This document shows, piece by piece, positions 26,166-36,162 of a stretch of DNA of 64,000 nt (its first letter is position 1; every line of letters starts with the position of its first letter). The translations under genes and the position numbers were made by a program. The notes under the pieces are model-generated. The model worked only from the letters and a program-made list of their open reading frames with translations, was not told the origin of the DNA and did no database searches. This DNA comes from Heyndrickxia sporothermodurans (GTDB lineage Bacteria; Bacillota; Bacilli; Bacillales; Bacillaceae_C), in NCBI GenBank assembly GCA_016756695.1, contig CP066701.1, positions 2,810,001-2,874,000 of the forward strand. Direction: 5' to 3'.

Positions 26166-28505
26166 GTGAGCTGGATAAAAAAATTAGTAAATCTTTTTAC
26201 TGTAGAAGTAGAAGATGATGAAGACGTGAATATCGTTCAAAAAAAAGTAAATTCTAATCGAAATGATACATATAGAAATATTGAAACGCGGATGAAATAT
26301 GAGTACCCAAAAGGAAAATTTCGTTTTCCGGCTATTCCTGATGAGGTACGGGTTAATTCAAAGAAGGTCCAGGAGCGTTCCCAAAAGCAACATTCGATCA
26401 TTCAGCCTAAAAACACAGAACGACCATTGAAAAAAACAGTGATTGAAAAACCAGTTCAACCGGTTAAACCAGTTATTACAAAGAAAATAGAACCAACCAA
26501 TAAACGGCCATTTAAACCGACAGAAATCCCTTCTCCTGTATATGGATTTAAACGACCGCCTAAAAAAGAAGAGAAAGGGAATGATTTTGAATTTGAATTA
26601 ACAAGTCTAACAAGTAACAATTCCTTAAATGAAGGTGATTTAGGGGGAAATATTCCTTCCGAAAAAAATACGGTAATCATCCAGGAAAAAAGATCAGAAC
26701 CATTAATTCCAAAAGAGAAAGAAGAAGTTGTAAACCAAGAAATCAAAGAGGAAGTTTTTGATAATAACTTCATAATTGAAGAGTGTCAAAATGAGCTTGT
26801 TCAAGATGACGATAACGAATTTTTAAATGAAGAAGAAACAATTGAAATAGAAGATCAAGAAAAACTCGAAATAGAGGATGAAAGCGCGGTTGATGAAGAA
26901 GATGAACAACCGGAGACGAAAATAAATGAAGAAACGGAAACAACTTCTAGATCACATATTCCTTTCAATGTCTTAATGTTAAAACAGGACCGGCAAAAAT
27001 GGGAAGAAAAAAATCGAAAAGAGGTTGATTCGAAAAAGGAAATAAAACAGGAACCAATCGATCATCATGAAATAAATGAATCATTTGTTTTTCCTTCTTA
27101 TCAATTATTACTGCCGCCTGTAAAATCCGATGTAGATGGTGAGTGGGTTAACAAACAGAGCGATATTTTAAATGAAACATTATTAAATTTTAATGTAAGA
27201 GCAAAAGTGGTAAATGTTAGTCAAGGTCCTTCGGTTACAAGATTTGAAATCCAACCTGAACCGGGTGTTAAGGTAAATAAAATAACTAATTTGAGTGATG
27301 ATCTAAAACTAAGCCTTGCTGCCAAAGATATAAGGATTGAGGCACCGATACCGGGAAAACATACGGTCGGAATTGAAATTCCTAATATGAATAGCAGACC
27401 TGTTATGATTAGTGAAATCATTCTAAATTCCGTTTTTAAAGAAAGTAAATCTCCGTTAACTGCGGCACTAGGGCTTGATATTTCCGGTAACCCAATCATT
27501 ACTGATTTAAGAAAAATGCCGCATGGTTTAATTGCCGGGGCTACAGGTTCAGGAAAAAGTGTTTGCATTAACTCGATACTTGTTAGTTTATTATATAAAG
27601 CAACACCGAAAGAGCTAAAACTATTATTAATTGACCCAAAAATGGTGGAGCTTGCACCATATAATCACATTCCTCATTTAGTTAGTCCTGTTATAACTGA
27701 CGTCAAAGCGGCAACAGCAGCATTGAAATGGGCCGTTGAGGAAATGGAACGACGGTATGAGTTATTTGCCCATATAGGGGTTAGAGATATTCAACGCTTT
27801 AATGAATTAGCTGAAGCTCATCGACAATTCAATGATAAACTTCCTTACATTGTTATCGTCATTGATGAGTTGGCTGATTTAATGATGATGTCTCCGGCAG
27901 ACGTCGAAGAAGCAATTTGCCGTATTGCTCAAAAAGCACGCGCATGTGGAATTCATTTAATTATCGCTACGCAAAGACCATCTGTAGACGTTATAACCGG
28001 CTTGATAAAAGCAAATGTGCCAACGAGAATTGCTTTCTCCGTATCTTCACAAGTTGATTCACGAACGATTATTGATATTAGTGGGGCTGAAAAACTTCTT
28101 GGAAGAGGGGATATGCTGTTTTTGGAAAATGGTTCTTCAAAACCAGTAAGACTTCAAGGGACATTTGTGTCGGATGAAGAGATCGATCGGGTTGTTCATC
28201 ATGTACGACAAGAGGAAAAACCGAATTATCTATTTGAACAAGAAGAATTGCTGAAAAAGGCACAAATAGAGGATGAGGAAGATGAAATATTTTTCGAAGC
28301 TTGTGAATTTGTCGTTGATCAAGGCGGTGCTTCCACTTCATTATTGCAAAGAAATTTTCGAATCGGATATAATCGAGCGGCTCGACTAATTGAAATGATG
28401 GAACAACAAGGGATTATTTCAGAAGCGAAAGGAAGCAAACCGAGGGATGTCTTAATTTCTAGAACAGACTTAGAAGCGCTACATGAAGCACCTTCTAGTT
28501 ATTAA
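26166..28505 (+). CDS. sftA: DNA translocase SftA
   Basis: FtsK/SpoIIIE-family ATPase of 779 residues without membrane helices, which separates SftA (YtpS) from SpoIIIE; it moves DNA away from the closing septum. Order: a basic N-terminal region, a long acidic low-complexity linker (about residues 130-260), the alpha/beta motor with Walker A GATGSGKS near 460 and Walker B VIVIDELADLM near 565, and a C-terminal winged-helix gamma domain (GGASTSLLQRNFRIGYNRAARL) that reads orienting sequences. A GTG start at 26166 gives an N terminus that fits SftA. Upstream gap 25937-26165 shows only an AT-rich stretch. Confidence 0.93.
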   Translation: MSWIKKLVNLFTVEVEDDEDVNIVQKKVNSNRNDTYRNIETRMKYEYPKGKFRFPAIPDEVRVNSKKVQERSQKQHSIIQPKNTERPLKKTVIEKPVQPVKPVITKKIEPTNKRPFKPTEIPSPVYGFKRPPKKEEKGNDFEFELTSLTSNNSLNEGDLGGNIPSEKNTVIIQEKRSEPLIPKEKEEVVNQEIKEEVFDNNFIIEECQNELVQDDDNEFLNEEETIEIEDQEKLEIEDESAVDEEDEQPETKINEETETTSRSHIPFNVLMLKQDRQKWEEKNRKEVDSKKEIKQEPIDHHEINESFVFPSYQLLLPPVKSDVDGEWVNKQSDILNETLLNFNVRAKVVNVSQGPSVTRFEIQPEPGVKVNKITNLSDDLKLSLAAKDIRIEAPIPGKHTVGIEIPNMNSRPVMISEIILNSVFKESKSPLTAALGLDISGNPIITDLRKMPHGLIAGATGSGKSVCINSILVSLLYKATPKELKLLLIDPKMVELAPYNHIPHLVSPVITDVKAATAALKWAVEEMERRYELFAHIGVRDIQRFNELAEAHRQFNDKLPYIVIVIDELADLMMMSPADVEEAICRIAQKARACGIHLIIATQRPSVDVITGLIKANVPTRIAFSVSSQVDSRTIIDISGAEKLLGRGDMLFLENGSSKPVRLQGTFVSDEEIDRVVHHVRQEEKPNYLFEQEELLKKAQIEDEEDEIFFEACEFVVDQGGASTSLLQRNFRIGYNRAARLIEMMEQQGIISEAKGSKPRDVLISRTDLEALHEAPSSY

Positions 28506-28516
28506 CAGTTTTAAAG

Positions 28517-28541
28517 GGCGGAGCTATTGCTCTGCTTTTTA
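28517..28541 (+). terminator. weak terminator of sftA
   Basis: GCGGAGC / GCTCTGC stem with one mismatch followed by five T, 12 bases after the stop codon. Confidence 0.5.
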
Positions 28542-28712
28542 GATTTATTTTATCTTTTATGAAAAAGTGATACTGTAATAAAGATGTTATACATATCATA
28601 GGCATGAAATATAAAAAGTGATATAATATTGGAATATGAACAATTTATTTTTAAAAAATGTTCACATAAACTATTTTCGGCTAGGAATACACTATTTAGT
28701 TTTTCTTAGCAA

Positions 28713-28730
28713 ATGATATACATATATCAT
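28713..28730. promoter_or_regulatory. 18-bp inverted repeat upstream of murC
   Basis: ATGATATA-CA-TATATCAT, perfect 8-bp arms, 40 bases before the murC start codon. It could be an operator or just AT-rich promoter DNA; no confident -35/-10 pair was found. Confidence 0.3.
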
Positions 28731-28769
28731 ATACTGTTTTTACATATAGACATTGTTGGAGGTTCTATT

Positions 28770-30074
28770 ATGAATGTGTACCATTTCGTAGGTATTAAAG
28801 GATCCGGTATGAGTGCATTGGCGCAAATACTACACGATATGGGTTATGAAGTGCAAGGATCAGACGTTGAAAAGTATTTTTTTACTCAAAAAGGTTTGGA
28901 AGAATCGGGAATTAAAATATTGCCGTTTAGCCGTGAAAACATTAATCAGGGACTAACTGTTATTGCAGGAAATGCCTTTAGTGATACTCATGAAGAAATT
29001 GATGAAGCAATGAAAATGGGAATTCCAGTCATTAGATACCATAAATTTTTAGGGGAATTTATGCAAAAGTTCACAAGTATTGCTATTGCAGGTGCCCATG
29101 GAAAAACATCTACTACTGGGTTGCTTTCCCATGTAATTTCAGGATCTAAACCGACATCGTATTTAATCGGGGACGGTACAGGACATGGTGAAAAGGACGC
29201 ACAATATTTTGTCTTCGAAGCATGTGAGTACAGGCGCCACTTTTTATCGTACTATCCTGACTATGCGATAATGACAAATATTGATTTTGATCATCCGGAC
29301 TATTTTGCAAATATTGATGATGTCTTTTCTGCTTTTCAAGAGATGGCCATGCATGTAAAAAAAGGCATTTTTGCATATGGGGATGATGAGCAACTACAAA
29401 AGATTCAAGCAAAAGTACCAGTACTTTTCTACGGGTTCCAAGAGGAAAATGACTTTCAAGCAACAAATATCGAAAAGACGACATTCGGTACGAAATTTGA
29501 TGTTTTTGTCCGTAATAATTTCTATGCAAGTTTTGAAATACCAACCTTTGGAAACCATAATGTGTTAAATGCATTATCCGTAATTGCACTATGTCATTAT
29601 GAAGAAATTAATACTGAAACAACGAAAGAATACTTAAAAACATTCCAAGGTGTAAAACGTAGATTTACTGAAAAACAAGTGGGGTCGCAAATTATAATTG
29701 ATGATTACGCACATCATCCAACTGAAATTAAAGCGACGATTGATTCTGCAAGACAAAAGTATCCGGATAAAGAAATCATTGCTGTGTTCCAGCCGCATAC
29801 ATTTACAAGAACACAGACATTTTTAATGGAATTTGCTCAAAGTCTTAGTGAAGCTGATCGTGTTTTTCTATGTGAAATATTTGGTTCAGCTAGAGAAATC
29901 CATGGACAGTTGACAGTCAATGATTTAAAAGACAAAATTAGCGGAGCACAAATTCTTCAAGAGGAAGATATGTCACCACTTCTTCAACTTAAAGATAGTG
30001 TTATTATCTTTATGGGTGCCGGCGATATCCAAAAATATCAACGGGCATATGAAGTACTTCTAGAAACCAACTAA
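28770..30074 (+). CDS. murC: UDP-N-acetylmuramate-L-alanine ligase
   Basis: Cytoplasmic ATP-dependent ligase of 434 residues that adds L-Ala to UDP-MurNAc, the first peptide step of peptidoglycan synthesis. The N-terminal domain has [13 protein letters not shown], the central domain the ATP loop [11 protein letters not shown], then [10 protein letters not shown] and DYAHHPTE with family ligands, and the C-terminal domain FQPHTFTRT. Start at 28770 is preceded by TGGAGG at 8 bases; the frame continues upstream but without support. B. subtilis murC also lies between sftA and ytxG. Confidence 0.95.
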   Translation: MNVYHFVGIKGSGMSALAQILHDMGYEVQGSDVEKYFFTQKGLEESGIKILPFSRENINQGLTVIAGNAFSDTHEEIDEAMKMGIPVIRYHKFLGEFMQKFTSIAIAGAHGKTSTTGLLSHVISGSKPTSYLIGDGTGHGEKDAQYFVFEACEYRRHFLSYYPDYAIMTNIDFDHPDYFANIDDVFSAFQEMAMHVKKGIFAYGDDEQLQKIQAKVPVLFYGFQEENDFQATNIEKTTFGTKFDVFVRNNFYASFEIPTFGNHNVLNALSVIALCHYEEINTETTKEYLKTFQGVKRRFTEKQVGSQIIIDDYAHHPTEIKATIDSARQKYPDKEIIAVFQPHTFTRTQTFLMEFAQSLSEADRVFLCEIFGSAREIHGQLTVNDLKDKISGAQILQEEDMSPLLQLKDSVIIFMGAGDIQKYQRAYEVLLETN

Positions 30075-30075
30075 A

Positions 30076-30108
30076 AAAACAGGCTTCGTAACGGAGCCTG
30101 TTTTTTTT
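30076..30108 (+). terminator. Rho-independent terminator of murC
   Basis: AACAGGCTTCGTAACGGAGCCTGTT hairpin followed by six or more T. Confidence 0.88.
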
Positions 30109-30117
30109 ATTAGGCTC

Positions 30118-30158
30118 CTCCCTGCGGAAAGCAAGCTCCTGCAGCGGAAAGGAACGGG
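30118..30158 (+). repeat. fragment of a Bacillaceae GCGGAAAG-type intergenic repeat
   Basis: CTCCCTGCGGAAAGCAAGCT followed by CCTGCAGCGGAAAGGAACGG: two GCGGAAAG words 22 bases apart. I recognise this arrangement from many Bacillus intergenic regions, usually just after a terminator, as here. Confidence 0.55.
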
Positions 30159-30246
30159 CTATAGTTTAATCACATAAAAACATTTGGCGAAAATGATGGA
30201 ATATGAGAAAATAAAGTAGAAAAATGATGTAAGCGTACATAATTTG

Positions 30247-30271
30247 GTTTGTATTTTTTTCATTTGGGTAT
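30247..30271 (+). promoter_or_regulatory. candidate sigma-B promoter of ytxGH
   Basis: GTTTGT, 13-base spacer, GGGTAT: five of six and six of six matches to the sigma-B consensus GTTTAA-N12-15-GGGTAT, 28 bases before the ytxG start. The B. subtilis ytxGHJ operon is a known general-stress operon, so position and known regulation agree. Confidence 0.7.
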
Positions 30272-30298
30272 TGTTTAAAAAAGGAGGGGTATTGTTTA

Positions 30299-30790
30299 AT
30301 GATTATTATTCTGTATTTAAGCGTTGCATTAATTGCTATTGCCTTTCTAGTCCTAGTAATTAGTGTTTCGAAAACTTTAAATTCAGTAAAGGAAACATTA
30401 AATCAAGTATCAAAAACGATGGAAGGCATTGAAGGCCAAATGCAAGGAATCACCGGTGAAACAACGATGTTGTTGCATAAAACAAATGCACTGGCTGAAG
30501 ACATTCAACAAAAATCCGAAAAGCTCAACACAGTTGTCTACGCTGTCCAAGATGTTGGTACGACGATTAAATCGCTTAATGAATCCATCAGAAGAGTAAC
30601 TAATAATGTGACACATCAAGTAGAAAAGAACCAAGATAAAATTACACAAGTAATCCAGTGGAGCAATGTATTTAAAGAAATTAAGGACAAGTGGTCTGAG
30701 AAAAGAGAAAAGAAGCTAATCAAGCAATCAATTACTAATAACAATGAAAATGAACCCCAATTACGTGAAGTCAGAAGAGCGAGAGGCTAA
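30299..30790 (+). CDS. ytxG: DUF948 general-stress protein YtxG
   Basis: A 163-residue protein with one N-terminal membrane helix (residues 3-22) and a long cytoplasmic or surface coiled coil with heptad leucine/valine spacing, fitting the DUF948/YtxG family. An AAAGGAGGGG ribosome-binding site precedes the ATG. The C-terminal tail is basic. It is followed 22 bases later by ytxH, so the two are almost certainly co-transcribed from the sigma-B type promoter at 30247. Function unknown; induced by stress in B. subtilis. Confidence 0.88.
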   Translation: MIIILYLSVALIAIAFLVLVISVSKTLNSVKETLNQVSKTMEGIEGQMQGITGETTMLLHKTNALAEDIQQKSEKLNTVVYAVQDVGTTIKSLNESIRRVTNNVTHQVEKNQDKITQVIQWSNVFKEIKDKWSEKREKKLIKQSITNNNENEPQLREVRRARG

Positions 30791-30812
30791 AATTTCTGAG
30801 GAGGAATGTAAC

Positions 30813-31202
30813 ATGGCGAATAATGAAGTGAAACAATTAGAAGAACAATACGAAGGGAAATCAAAAGATTTTATAATCGGTGCAATCATTGGCGGAGCCG
30901 TTGGTGCTTTAACTGCTTTACTTTTAGCTCCTAAATCAGGTAAGGAATTACGCAATGATCTAGCAGATCAGGTCGAAACGATAAAAGGAAAGACAGACCA
31001 TTTACGCATTGCTGTAACCCAAAAAGGAAATGACTTAGCAGCAGCAACAAAAGAAAAAACGATTCAACTAAAAGATTTAGCTGTTGATAAAGGAAGTCAA
31101 CTCGTAGGAACAGTAAAGGATAAAGCTGAAAAGCTGCAAAATAAAGTTGAAAACGAAGAAAAGGAAGAAAAAGACGAAAGTTATGATGAAGAATTCATTT
31201 AA
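30813..31202 (+). CDS. ytxH: YtxH general-stress protein
   Basis: A 129-residue protein. Residues about 20-42 form the Gly-rich membrane segment FIIGAIIGGAVGALTALLLAP followed by KSGKELRNDL, the signature of the YtxH family (LEA-like). The rest is an amphipathic, lysine/glutamate-rich helix ending in an acidic tail. Start at 30813 is set by GAGGAGGAATGTAAC. The third operon member of B. subtilis, ytxJ, is absent here: a terminator follows directly. Confidence 0.9.
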   Translation: MANNEVKQLEEQYEGKSKDFIIGAIIGGAVGALTALLLAPKSGKELRNDLADQVETIKGKTDHLRIAVTQKGNDLAAATKEKTIQLKDLAVDKGSQLVGTVKDKAEKLQNKVENEEKEEKDESYDEEFI

Positions 31203-31233
31203 AAACTCGGAGGTTCATAACCTCCGGGTTTTT
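31202..31233. terminator. terminator between ytxH and the FtsA-like gene
   Basis: AAAACTCGGAGGTT / AACCTCCGGGTTTT hairpin with T-run, between convergent genes. Confidence 0.82.
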
Positions 31234-31235
31234 AT

Positions 31236-33392
31236 TTAATAATATACAGAAGGCCAAATAATTTCCAACTGATCACCTTCAGAAATGGTATCATAAAAAG
31301 TGACAGATTCTTTATTATTTAAAAGTTCAAATTTTCCGTTGCTATTGTGAGGCATACTTATATCAACATATCGAAAAATATCTTGAAAAATAAATGGTTC
31401 TATTTTATAAAACTTTAACTCAATTTCATCCCCATAAAGAATATATTCATCCGATGACAATGGTTGACCCGATCTAATAATTTCGGTTAACGGCTTACTT
31501 ATTTTTACTTTCTCACCATTAAAATAAACATGAATATAGTTTTCTAATTGCAAATTTTTAAGTTTGGCAAAATCTTTTACCGTTAGAGGATGTCTTCTTT
31601 CGATAGTGATACGATCCATATGATGAAATAGACTGGATAACTTAGCATCCTCAGAATTAATGGTGATTTTAGCTGATTGGAACGGAAAAAATGTTTCTTT
31701 GCCATTAACTTTCAGGCGGAATGGTTTTAATTCATGTAGTATATCAATCATGTTTAATGTATGAAGTAATTCTTCTATATTAGTCGGAAAGAATAATTCA
31801 ATTGAATCCCCATCAGCAAGGATTTCCTCAAATGAAACGATGTCTCCATTTTTTTTAATCACTGTAGAAATGGTTACAGGCTTTTCGTTAATATATACTT
31901 GTTTACTTGGAATCTCATCAAGGAGATCTTTAATTTTTACATGCGGAGGCAGTCCATCTTTCCCTTTGATAATGTTAATTTGATCCCCATTATTTATGAA
32001 TGTATCTAGTGTGGATAGTTCCCCATTTTTCATAATAATAGGTGGTTCCCCATGGTCACCCGGAATCGTAATCTGCCGCCCATTAAGTGTAACGACAATT
32101 CCCATACCAGGCTTTCCGTGGATTGAGTTAAGTTTAATTCCTGAACCTAATATACAATCCCCAATTGTTAATTCTCTTACCTCAAATAATCTAACTGGTT
32201 GTTCGTTTACATATGCAGTTACGTAGTGGACGGGTGAGGCTTGAGCCGCAATTGCAATGCCGATTGGAGTAATAAATTCCGGACCTTTCGGAATATCCGT
32301 TGCGATTGTCAGACTTTGAATGGCATCTGTCCCTCTGATGGCGACCCTATTCATAGGTAATTGCAAATGGTTTGAAATTCTACTACAAATTTCCGGAGTT
32401 TGACTTCCACCTCCGACGAGCATAACTGCTTTTGGTGCTTTCCCGTTATTGAGTAATAAAATTTCATCGGATATCGCCTTTGCTAGTTTGTCAATTGCAG
32501 GTGATATTTGCTCAATCATCTTTTCTTTCGTTATTTCTGATTCGAATCCTAGAATATCATTTATTCGAATCAAATCATTGTCGATTAATTGCCGTTTGGT
32601 TTTTTCTGCATCAGGGAAGTCTAGCAAAAATTGATCACTAATCGCCTCCGTAATTTCATCCCCGGCAATCGGCACCATTCCATAGGCAATAACTGTGCCA
32701 AAATCTGTTATTGCAATATCAGATGTTCCTGCACCAATATCTACAAGTGCAACATTCAGCCTTCTCATGGATGTAGGAACTAAAACATTAATCGCCGCAA
32801 TTGGTTCGAGTGTTAATGCATCCATTTCTAAGTCGGCTCTTTGTAACGCTGCAATCAATGATTCTACTACGACTCTCGGGAGGAATGTAGCAATAATTTC
32901 AACCGCCGCTTCGTCCCCTTGCTGATCGATAAGGTTCCCAATCTCCTCTCCGTCTAAACGATATTGAAAAACCGAATAACCAACACAATAGTAAAATTGA
33001 CTTTGTTGGGAAGAATACTTTTCTGCTGCTTGTGACTGTGCTTTTTGAACAGCACTTAGTTCTAGATGCAAAATATCTTGTTTTGTCATCATCGGCTTTC
33101 CTTTTATAGAAATGGAAACCTCCGCCTTTTCAGTTTTAAGCGCACGCCCTGCAGCTGCGACGCATACTTTGCTTAACGGCCCATGATGTTCTTCTAAATC
33201 TTCTTTTACTTCTTTAATAATATTTGAAACAGAAACAACATCATGAATTTGTCCATCAAGCATTGCTCTTTCTGAATGTTCCTTCACTAATACATCAGCA
33301 ACATAATAGTGTTGATCTGCTTCTTCTAGAATAATTCCAACGACAGATCGTGTACCAATGTCCAATGCAAATATCTTCTTTTTATCTTGCAA
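31236..33392 (-). CDS. FtsA-like ATPase with six C-terminal repeats
   Basis: About 718 residues from a TTG at 33392 (AAGGTG at 6-7 bases); a GTG at 33401 is possible but overlaps that site. Residues about 5-390 form an actin-like ATPase of the FtsA/PilM type: ALDIGTRSVVG (phosphate 1), DIGAGTSDIAI (phosphate 2, about 221) and LVGGGSQTP (adenosine motif, about 329). The C-terminal 330 residues are unlike FtsA. They hold about six units of 40-60 residues that combine an N-G/E strand (TLNGRQITI, YINEKPVTI, KVNGKETFF, YFNGEKVKI) with a closing GD-x-I-x-hydrophobic strand (GDQINII, GDSIELF, GDEIELK, GDQLEII). No membrane helix or FtsA-type membrane-targeting helix is apparent. Convergent with ytxH and divergent from aroA. 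Function unknown. Confidence 0.8.
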   Translation of the reverse strand: MQDKKKIFALDIGTRSVVGIILEEADQHYYVADVLVKEHSERAMLDGQIHDVVSVSNIIKEVKEDLEEHHGPLSKVCVAAAGRALKTEKAEVSISIKGKPMMTKQDILHLELSAVQKAQSQAAEKYSSQQSQFYYCVGYSVFQYRLDGEEIGNLIDQQGDEAAVEIIATFLPRVVVESLIAALQRADLEMDALTLEPIAAINVLVPTSMRRLNVALVDIGAGTSDIAITDFGTVIAYGMVPIAGDEITEAISDQFLLDFPDAEKTKRQLIDNDLIRINDILGFESEITKEKMIEQISPAIDKLAKAISDEILLLNNGKAPKAVMLVGGGSQTPEICSRISNHLQLPMNRVAIRGTDAIQSLTIATDIPKGPEFITPIGIAIAAQASPVHYVTAYVNEQPVRLFEVRELTIGDCILGSGIKLNSIHGKPGMGIVVTLNGRQITIPGDHGEPPIIMKNGELSTLDTFINNGDQINIIKGKDGLPPHVKIKDLLDEIPSKQVYINEKPVTISTVIKKNGDIVSFEEILADGDSIELFFPTNIEELLHTLNMIDILHELKPFRLKVNGKETFFPFQSAKITINSEDAKLSSLFHHMDRITIERRHPLTVKDFAKLKNLQLENYIHVYFNGEKVKISKPLTEIIRSGQPLSSDEYILYGDEIELKFYKIEPFIFQDIFRYVDISMPHNSNGKFELLNNKESVTFYDTISEGDQLEIIWPSVYY

Positions 33393-33666
33393 ATGATACA
33401 CCTTCTTTAATATATTTCATAAAATACTTTATTACTTAAAAGCGTTTAATTATTAAAGTTATTATAGTGACATTTTGAATGCAATGAATTATAATTATGC
33501 CTAATAAATATTTTAAACTCTTTGGTGATATGACATAATCCTTTTTAAAATGTATCATAAAGGTGAATAAAATTAAACTTACTTTGTCATTTCATTAGTA
33601 TGTTAACAACTTGAGCTTGAAAGTGTTCAGTAAGAGATGCTATTTATATGAGAGAGGATGAAAGGA

Positions 33667-34749
33667 ATGGGAAATCAGGAGCTAGATCAATTACGTAAAC
33701 AGATTGAGGATTTGAATTTACAGCTTTTAGAGTTAATTAACCAAAGAGCTGAATTAGTGCAGAAAATTGGACGAGTAAAAGAAACTGGAGGCGTAAATCG
33801 CTTTGATCCAGTTCGTGAAAGATCGATGCTCAACTTGATTAAGGAAAATAATCATGGACCATTCGAAAACTCTACGGTAGAACATATTTTTAAAGAAATT
33901 TTTAAAGCGAGTCTCGACCTTCAACAAGATGACCATCAAAAAGCACTTCTTGTTTCTCGGAAAAAGAAACCTGAAGATACGATCATAAATATTAAGGGTG
34001 CAACGATTGGTGATGGAAATCCTCATTTTGTATTTGGACCATGTGCAGTTGAGTCATATGAACAAGTTGCACAGGTAGCGCAGTCTGTAAAAGAAAAAGG
34101 ACTAACGCTTTTAAGAGGTGGAGCATTTAAGCCGCGTACTTCACCATATGATTTTCAAGGATTAGGTTTTGAGGGGTTAAAAATTCTTAAACAGATTGCA
34201 GATGAATTTGGCTTAGCAGTGATTAGTGAAATCGTCTCACCGGAAGACATCGAAAAAGCGGTTGATTATTTAGATGTTATTCAAATTGGTGCTCGTAATA
34301 TGCAAAACTTCGAATTACTAAAAGCGGCGGGTGCGGTAAAGAAGCCGATATTATTGAAGCGGGGCATCGCTGCGACCATTGATGAATTTATCAATGCAGC
34401 TGAATATATTATGTCGCAAGGAAACGGTCAAATTATTCTTTGTGAACGTGGAATTCGAACATATGAAAGAGCCACTCGAAATACATTAGATATTACGGCA
34501 GTACCGATTTTAAAACAAGAAACACATTTACCGGTATTTGTTGATGTGACACATTCAACAGGAAGAAGAGATTTATTATTACCAGCTGCTAAAGCCGCTC
34601 TAGCAATTGGTGCTGATGGGGTCATGGCTGAAGTCCATCCAGATCCAGCTGTAGCACTTTCCGACGCTGCACAACAAATGGACCTAAATCAATTTGACCA
34701 ATTTTATAAACAATTACAAGCGTCACGTGGTGCGGCAAAAGTCTTCTAA
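33667..34749 (+). CDS. aroA: bifunctional chorismate mutase / DAHP synthase
   Basis: About 360 residues. The N-terminal 90 are an AroQ-type chorismate mutase ([29 protein letters not shown]); the rest is the class I-beta DAHP synthase barrel ([70 protein letters not shown]). It condenses PEP and erythrose-4-phosphate as the first step of the shikimate pathway, with the mutase domain acting as the feedback sensor for prephenate/chorismate in B. subtilis. Start 33667 fits the B. subtilis AroA N terminus; ATG at 33658 is an alternative. The 33402-33657 stretch before it holds no gene. Confidence 0.95.
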   Translation: MGNQELDQLRKQIEDLNLQLLELINQRAELVQKIGRVKETGGVNRFDPVRERSMLNLIKENNHGPFENSTVEHIFKEIFKASLDLQQDDHQKALLVSRKKKPEDTIINIKGATIGDGNPHFVFGPCAVESYEQVAQVAQSVKEKGLTLLRGGAFKPRTSPYDFQGLGFEGLKILKQIADEFGLAVISEIVSPEDIEKAVDYLDVIQIGARNMQNFELLKAAGAVKKPILLKRGIAATIDEFINAAEYIMSQGNGQIILCERGIRTYERATRNTLDITAVPILKQETHLPVFVDVTHSTGRRDLLLPAAKAALAIGADGVMAEVHPDPAVALSDAAQQMDLNQFDQFYKQLQASRGAAKVF

Positions 34750-34769
34750 TTTTTTAGAAGGCTTTTTTC
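34741..34769 (+). terminator. terminator of aroA
   Basis: GTCTTCTAA / TTAGAAGGC hairpin overlapping the stop codon, followed by six T. Confidence 0.7.
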
Positions 34770-34984
34770 ATAGCTGTCCGGCTCAAGAGGCTAAACAAGA
34801 ATCCTATCTAATACTTTTGAATATATTTAAAAATTGTCAAATTGGTGTTATTCATTGCATGATATATCAGTCTATCGTATGATTATAATAGATTTTTTCA
34901 ATTCGTTTAAAATAAATGATTAGAATTATGATTACTGTTAAAAACTATCAATGTATAGTGTAAATATTGGAGCGTGAATATGGC

Positions 34985-35983
34985 ATGAATATAACAATTT
35001 ATGATGTAGCACGGGAAGCTAATGTTTCTATGGCCACCGTGTCTAGGGTGGTAAATGGAAATCCAAATGTTAAACCTGCTACTAGAAAAAAAGTTGTAGA
35101 AGTAATAGAAAGACTAGGATACCGTCCAAATGCAGTTGCACGAGGTCTAGCTAGTAAGAAGACCACAACAGTTGGGGTAATTATTCCCGATATTTCAAAT
35201 ATTTTCTTTGCTGAGTTAGCTAGAGGAATTGAAGATATTGCAACGATGTATAAATACAATATTATTTTGAGCAACTCTGATCAAAATAAGGAAAAAGAAT
35301 TACATTTATTAAATACGATGCTGGGAAAACAAGTGGATGGAATTGTGTTTATGAGTGGAAATATTTCAGAAGAGCATGTGACTGAATTTGAACGATCACC
35401 TGTTCCAATTGTTTTAGCGGGCTCAATCGAGCCATTCAATAAAATCCCTTCCGTTAATATCAATTATAAAGAGGCAGCTTTTGATGCGACAACTGAATTT
35501 ATTGAAAAAGGACATAAGCATATAGCATTTGTTGTAGGTCCATTGCATAACCCTATTAATAAAGAACAAAAATTAGAAGGATATAAGGAAGCGCTTAGTA
35601 AAGCTGGAATTCCTTTTAATGAGGAATATGTGATTGAAGGCGACTACACATATGACTCTGGAATTGAAGCTTGGCAGAAATTAAATACGTTACCGGAAAG
35701 ACCAACTGCAATATATGTTGGAAATGATGAAATGGCTTTGGGAGTTATCCACGGGGCACAAGATTCGGGTCTTATCATTCCTGAACAAGTGGAAATCATA
35801 ACTTCAGATAATACAAAATTAGCACAAATGGTTCGTCCACAGCTGACTTCTGTTGTTCAGCCGCTTTACGACATAGGTGCAGTAGCCATGCGTCTGTTAA
35901 CTAAATATATGAACAAAGAGAAGGTTTCTGAGAATATTGTGATTCTTCCACATCGAATCGAACATAGGGATTCTACTAAATAA
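34985..35983 (+). CDS. ccpA: catabolite control protein A
   Basis: LacI-family global regulator of carbon metabolism, 332 residues, acting with HPr-Ser46-P at cre sites. The N-terminal helix-turn-helix is [20 protein letters not shown] with the hinge helix [14 protein letters not shown]. The effector domain follows with [21 protein letters not shown] and ends EHRDSTK. The start at 34985 follows GGAGCG at 9 bases and puts the HTH at residue 3. It sits directly after aroA, as in B. subtilis. A likely target in this window is the cre-like site at 39334. Confidence 0.96.
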   Translation: MNITIYDVAREANVSMATVSRVVNGNPNVKPATRKKVVEVIERLGYRPNAVARGLASKKTTTVGVIIPDISNIFFAELARGIEDIATMYKYNIILSNSDQNKEKELHLLNTMLGKQVDGIVFMSGNISEEHVTEFERSPVPIVLAGSIEPFNKIPSVNINYKEAAFDATTEFIEKGHKHIAFVVGPLHNPINKEQKLEGYKEALSKAGIPFNEEYVIEGDYTYDSGIEAWQKLNTLPERPTAIYVGNDEMALGVIHGAQDSGLIIPEQVEIITSDNTKLAQMVRPQLTSVVQPLYDIGAVAMRLLTKYMNKEKVSENIVILPHRIEHRDSTK

Positions 35984-35993
35984 ATTTGAATAT

Positions 35994-36041
35994 CAAAAAA
36001 ATAACTGCTAATGGTTTATCAATTTGCAGTTATTTTTTTAT
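35994..36041 (+). terminator. terminator of ccpA
   Basis: AAAAAATAACTGC / GCAGTTATTTTTTT stem with a 19-base loop, seven T at the end. Confidence 0.8.
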
Positions 36042-36162
36042 TAGAATATGATTAAAAAAATCCAAATTGCCACCTTGATCTATTTCTGATAATCTTAATA
36101 TAAAAAAGTGCAGTGAAATAGACAATCTCTTTTGTTTGATTTCAAGAAGGAAGTGACTAATT

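Noticed and set aside
26456-26773. 105-codon frame antisense to the sftA linker
   Set aside because: Arises from the biased low-complexity linker; no start signals.
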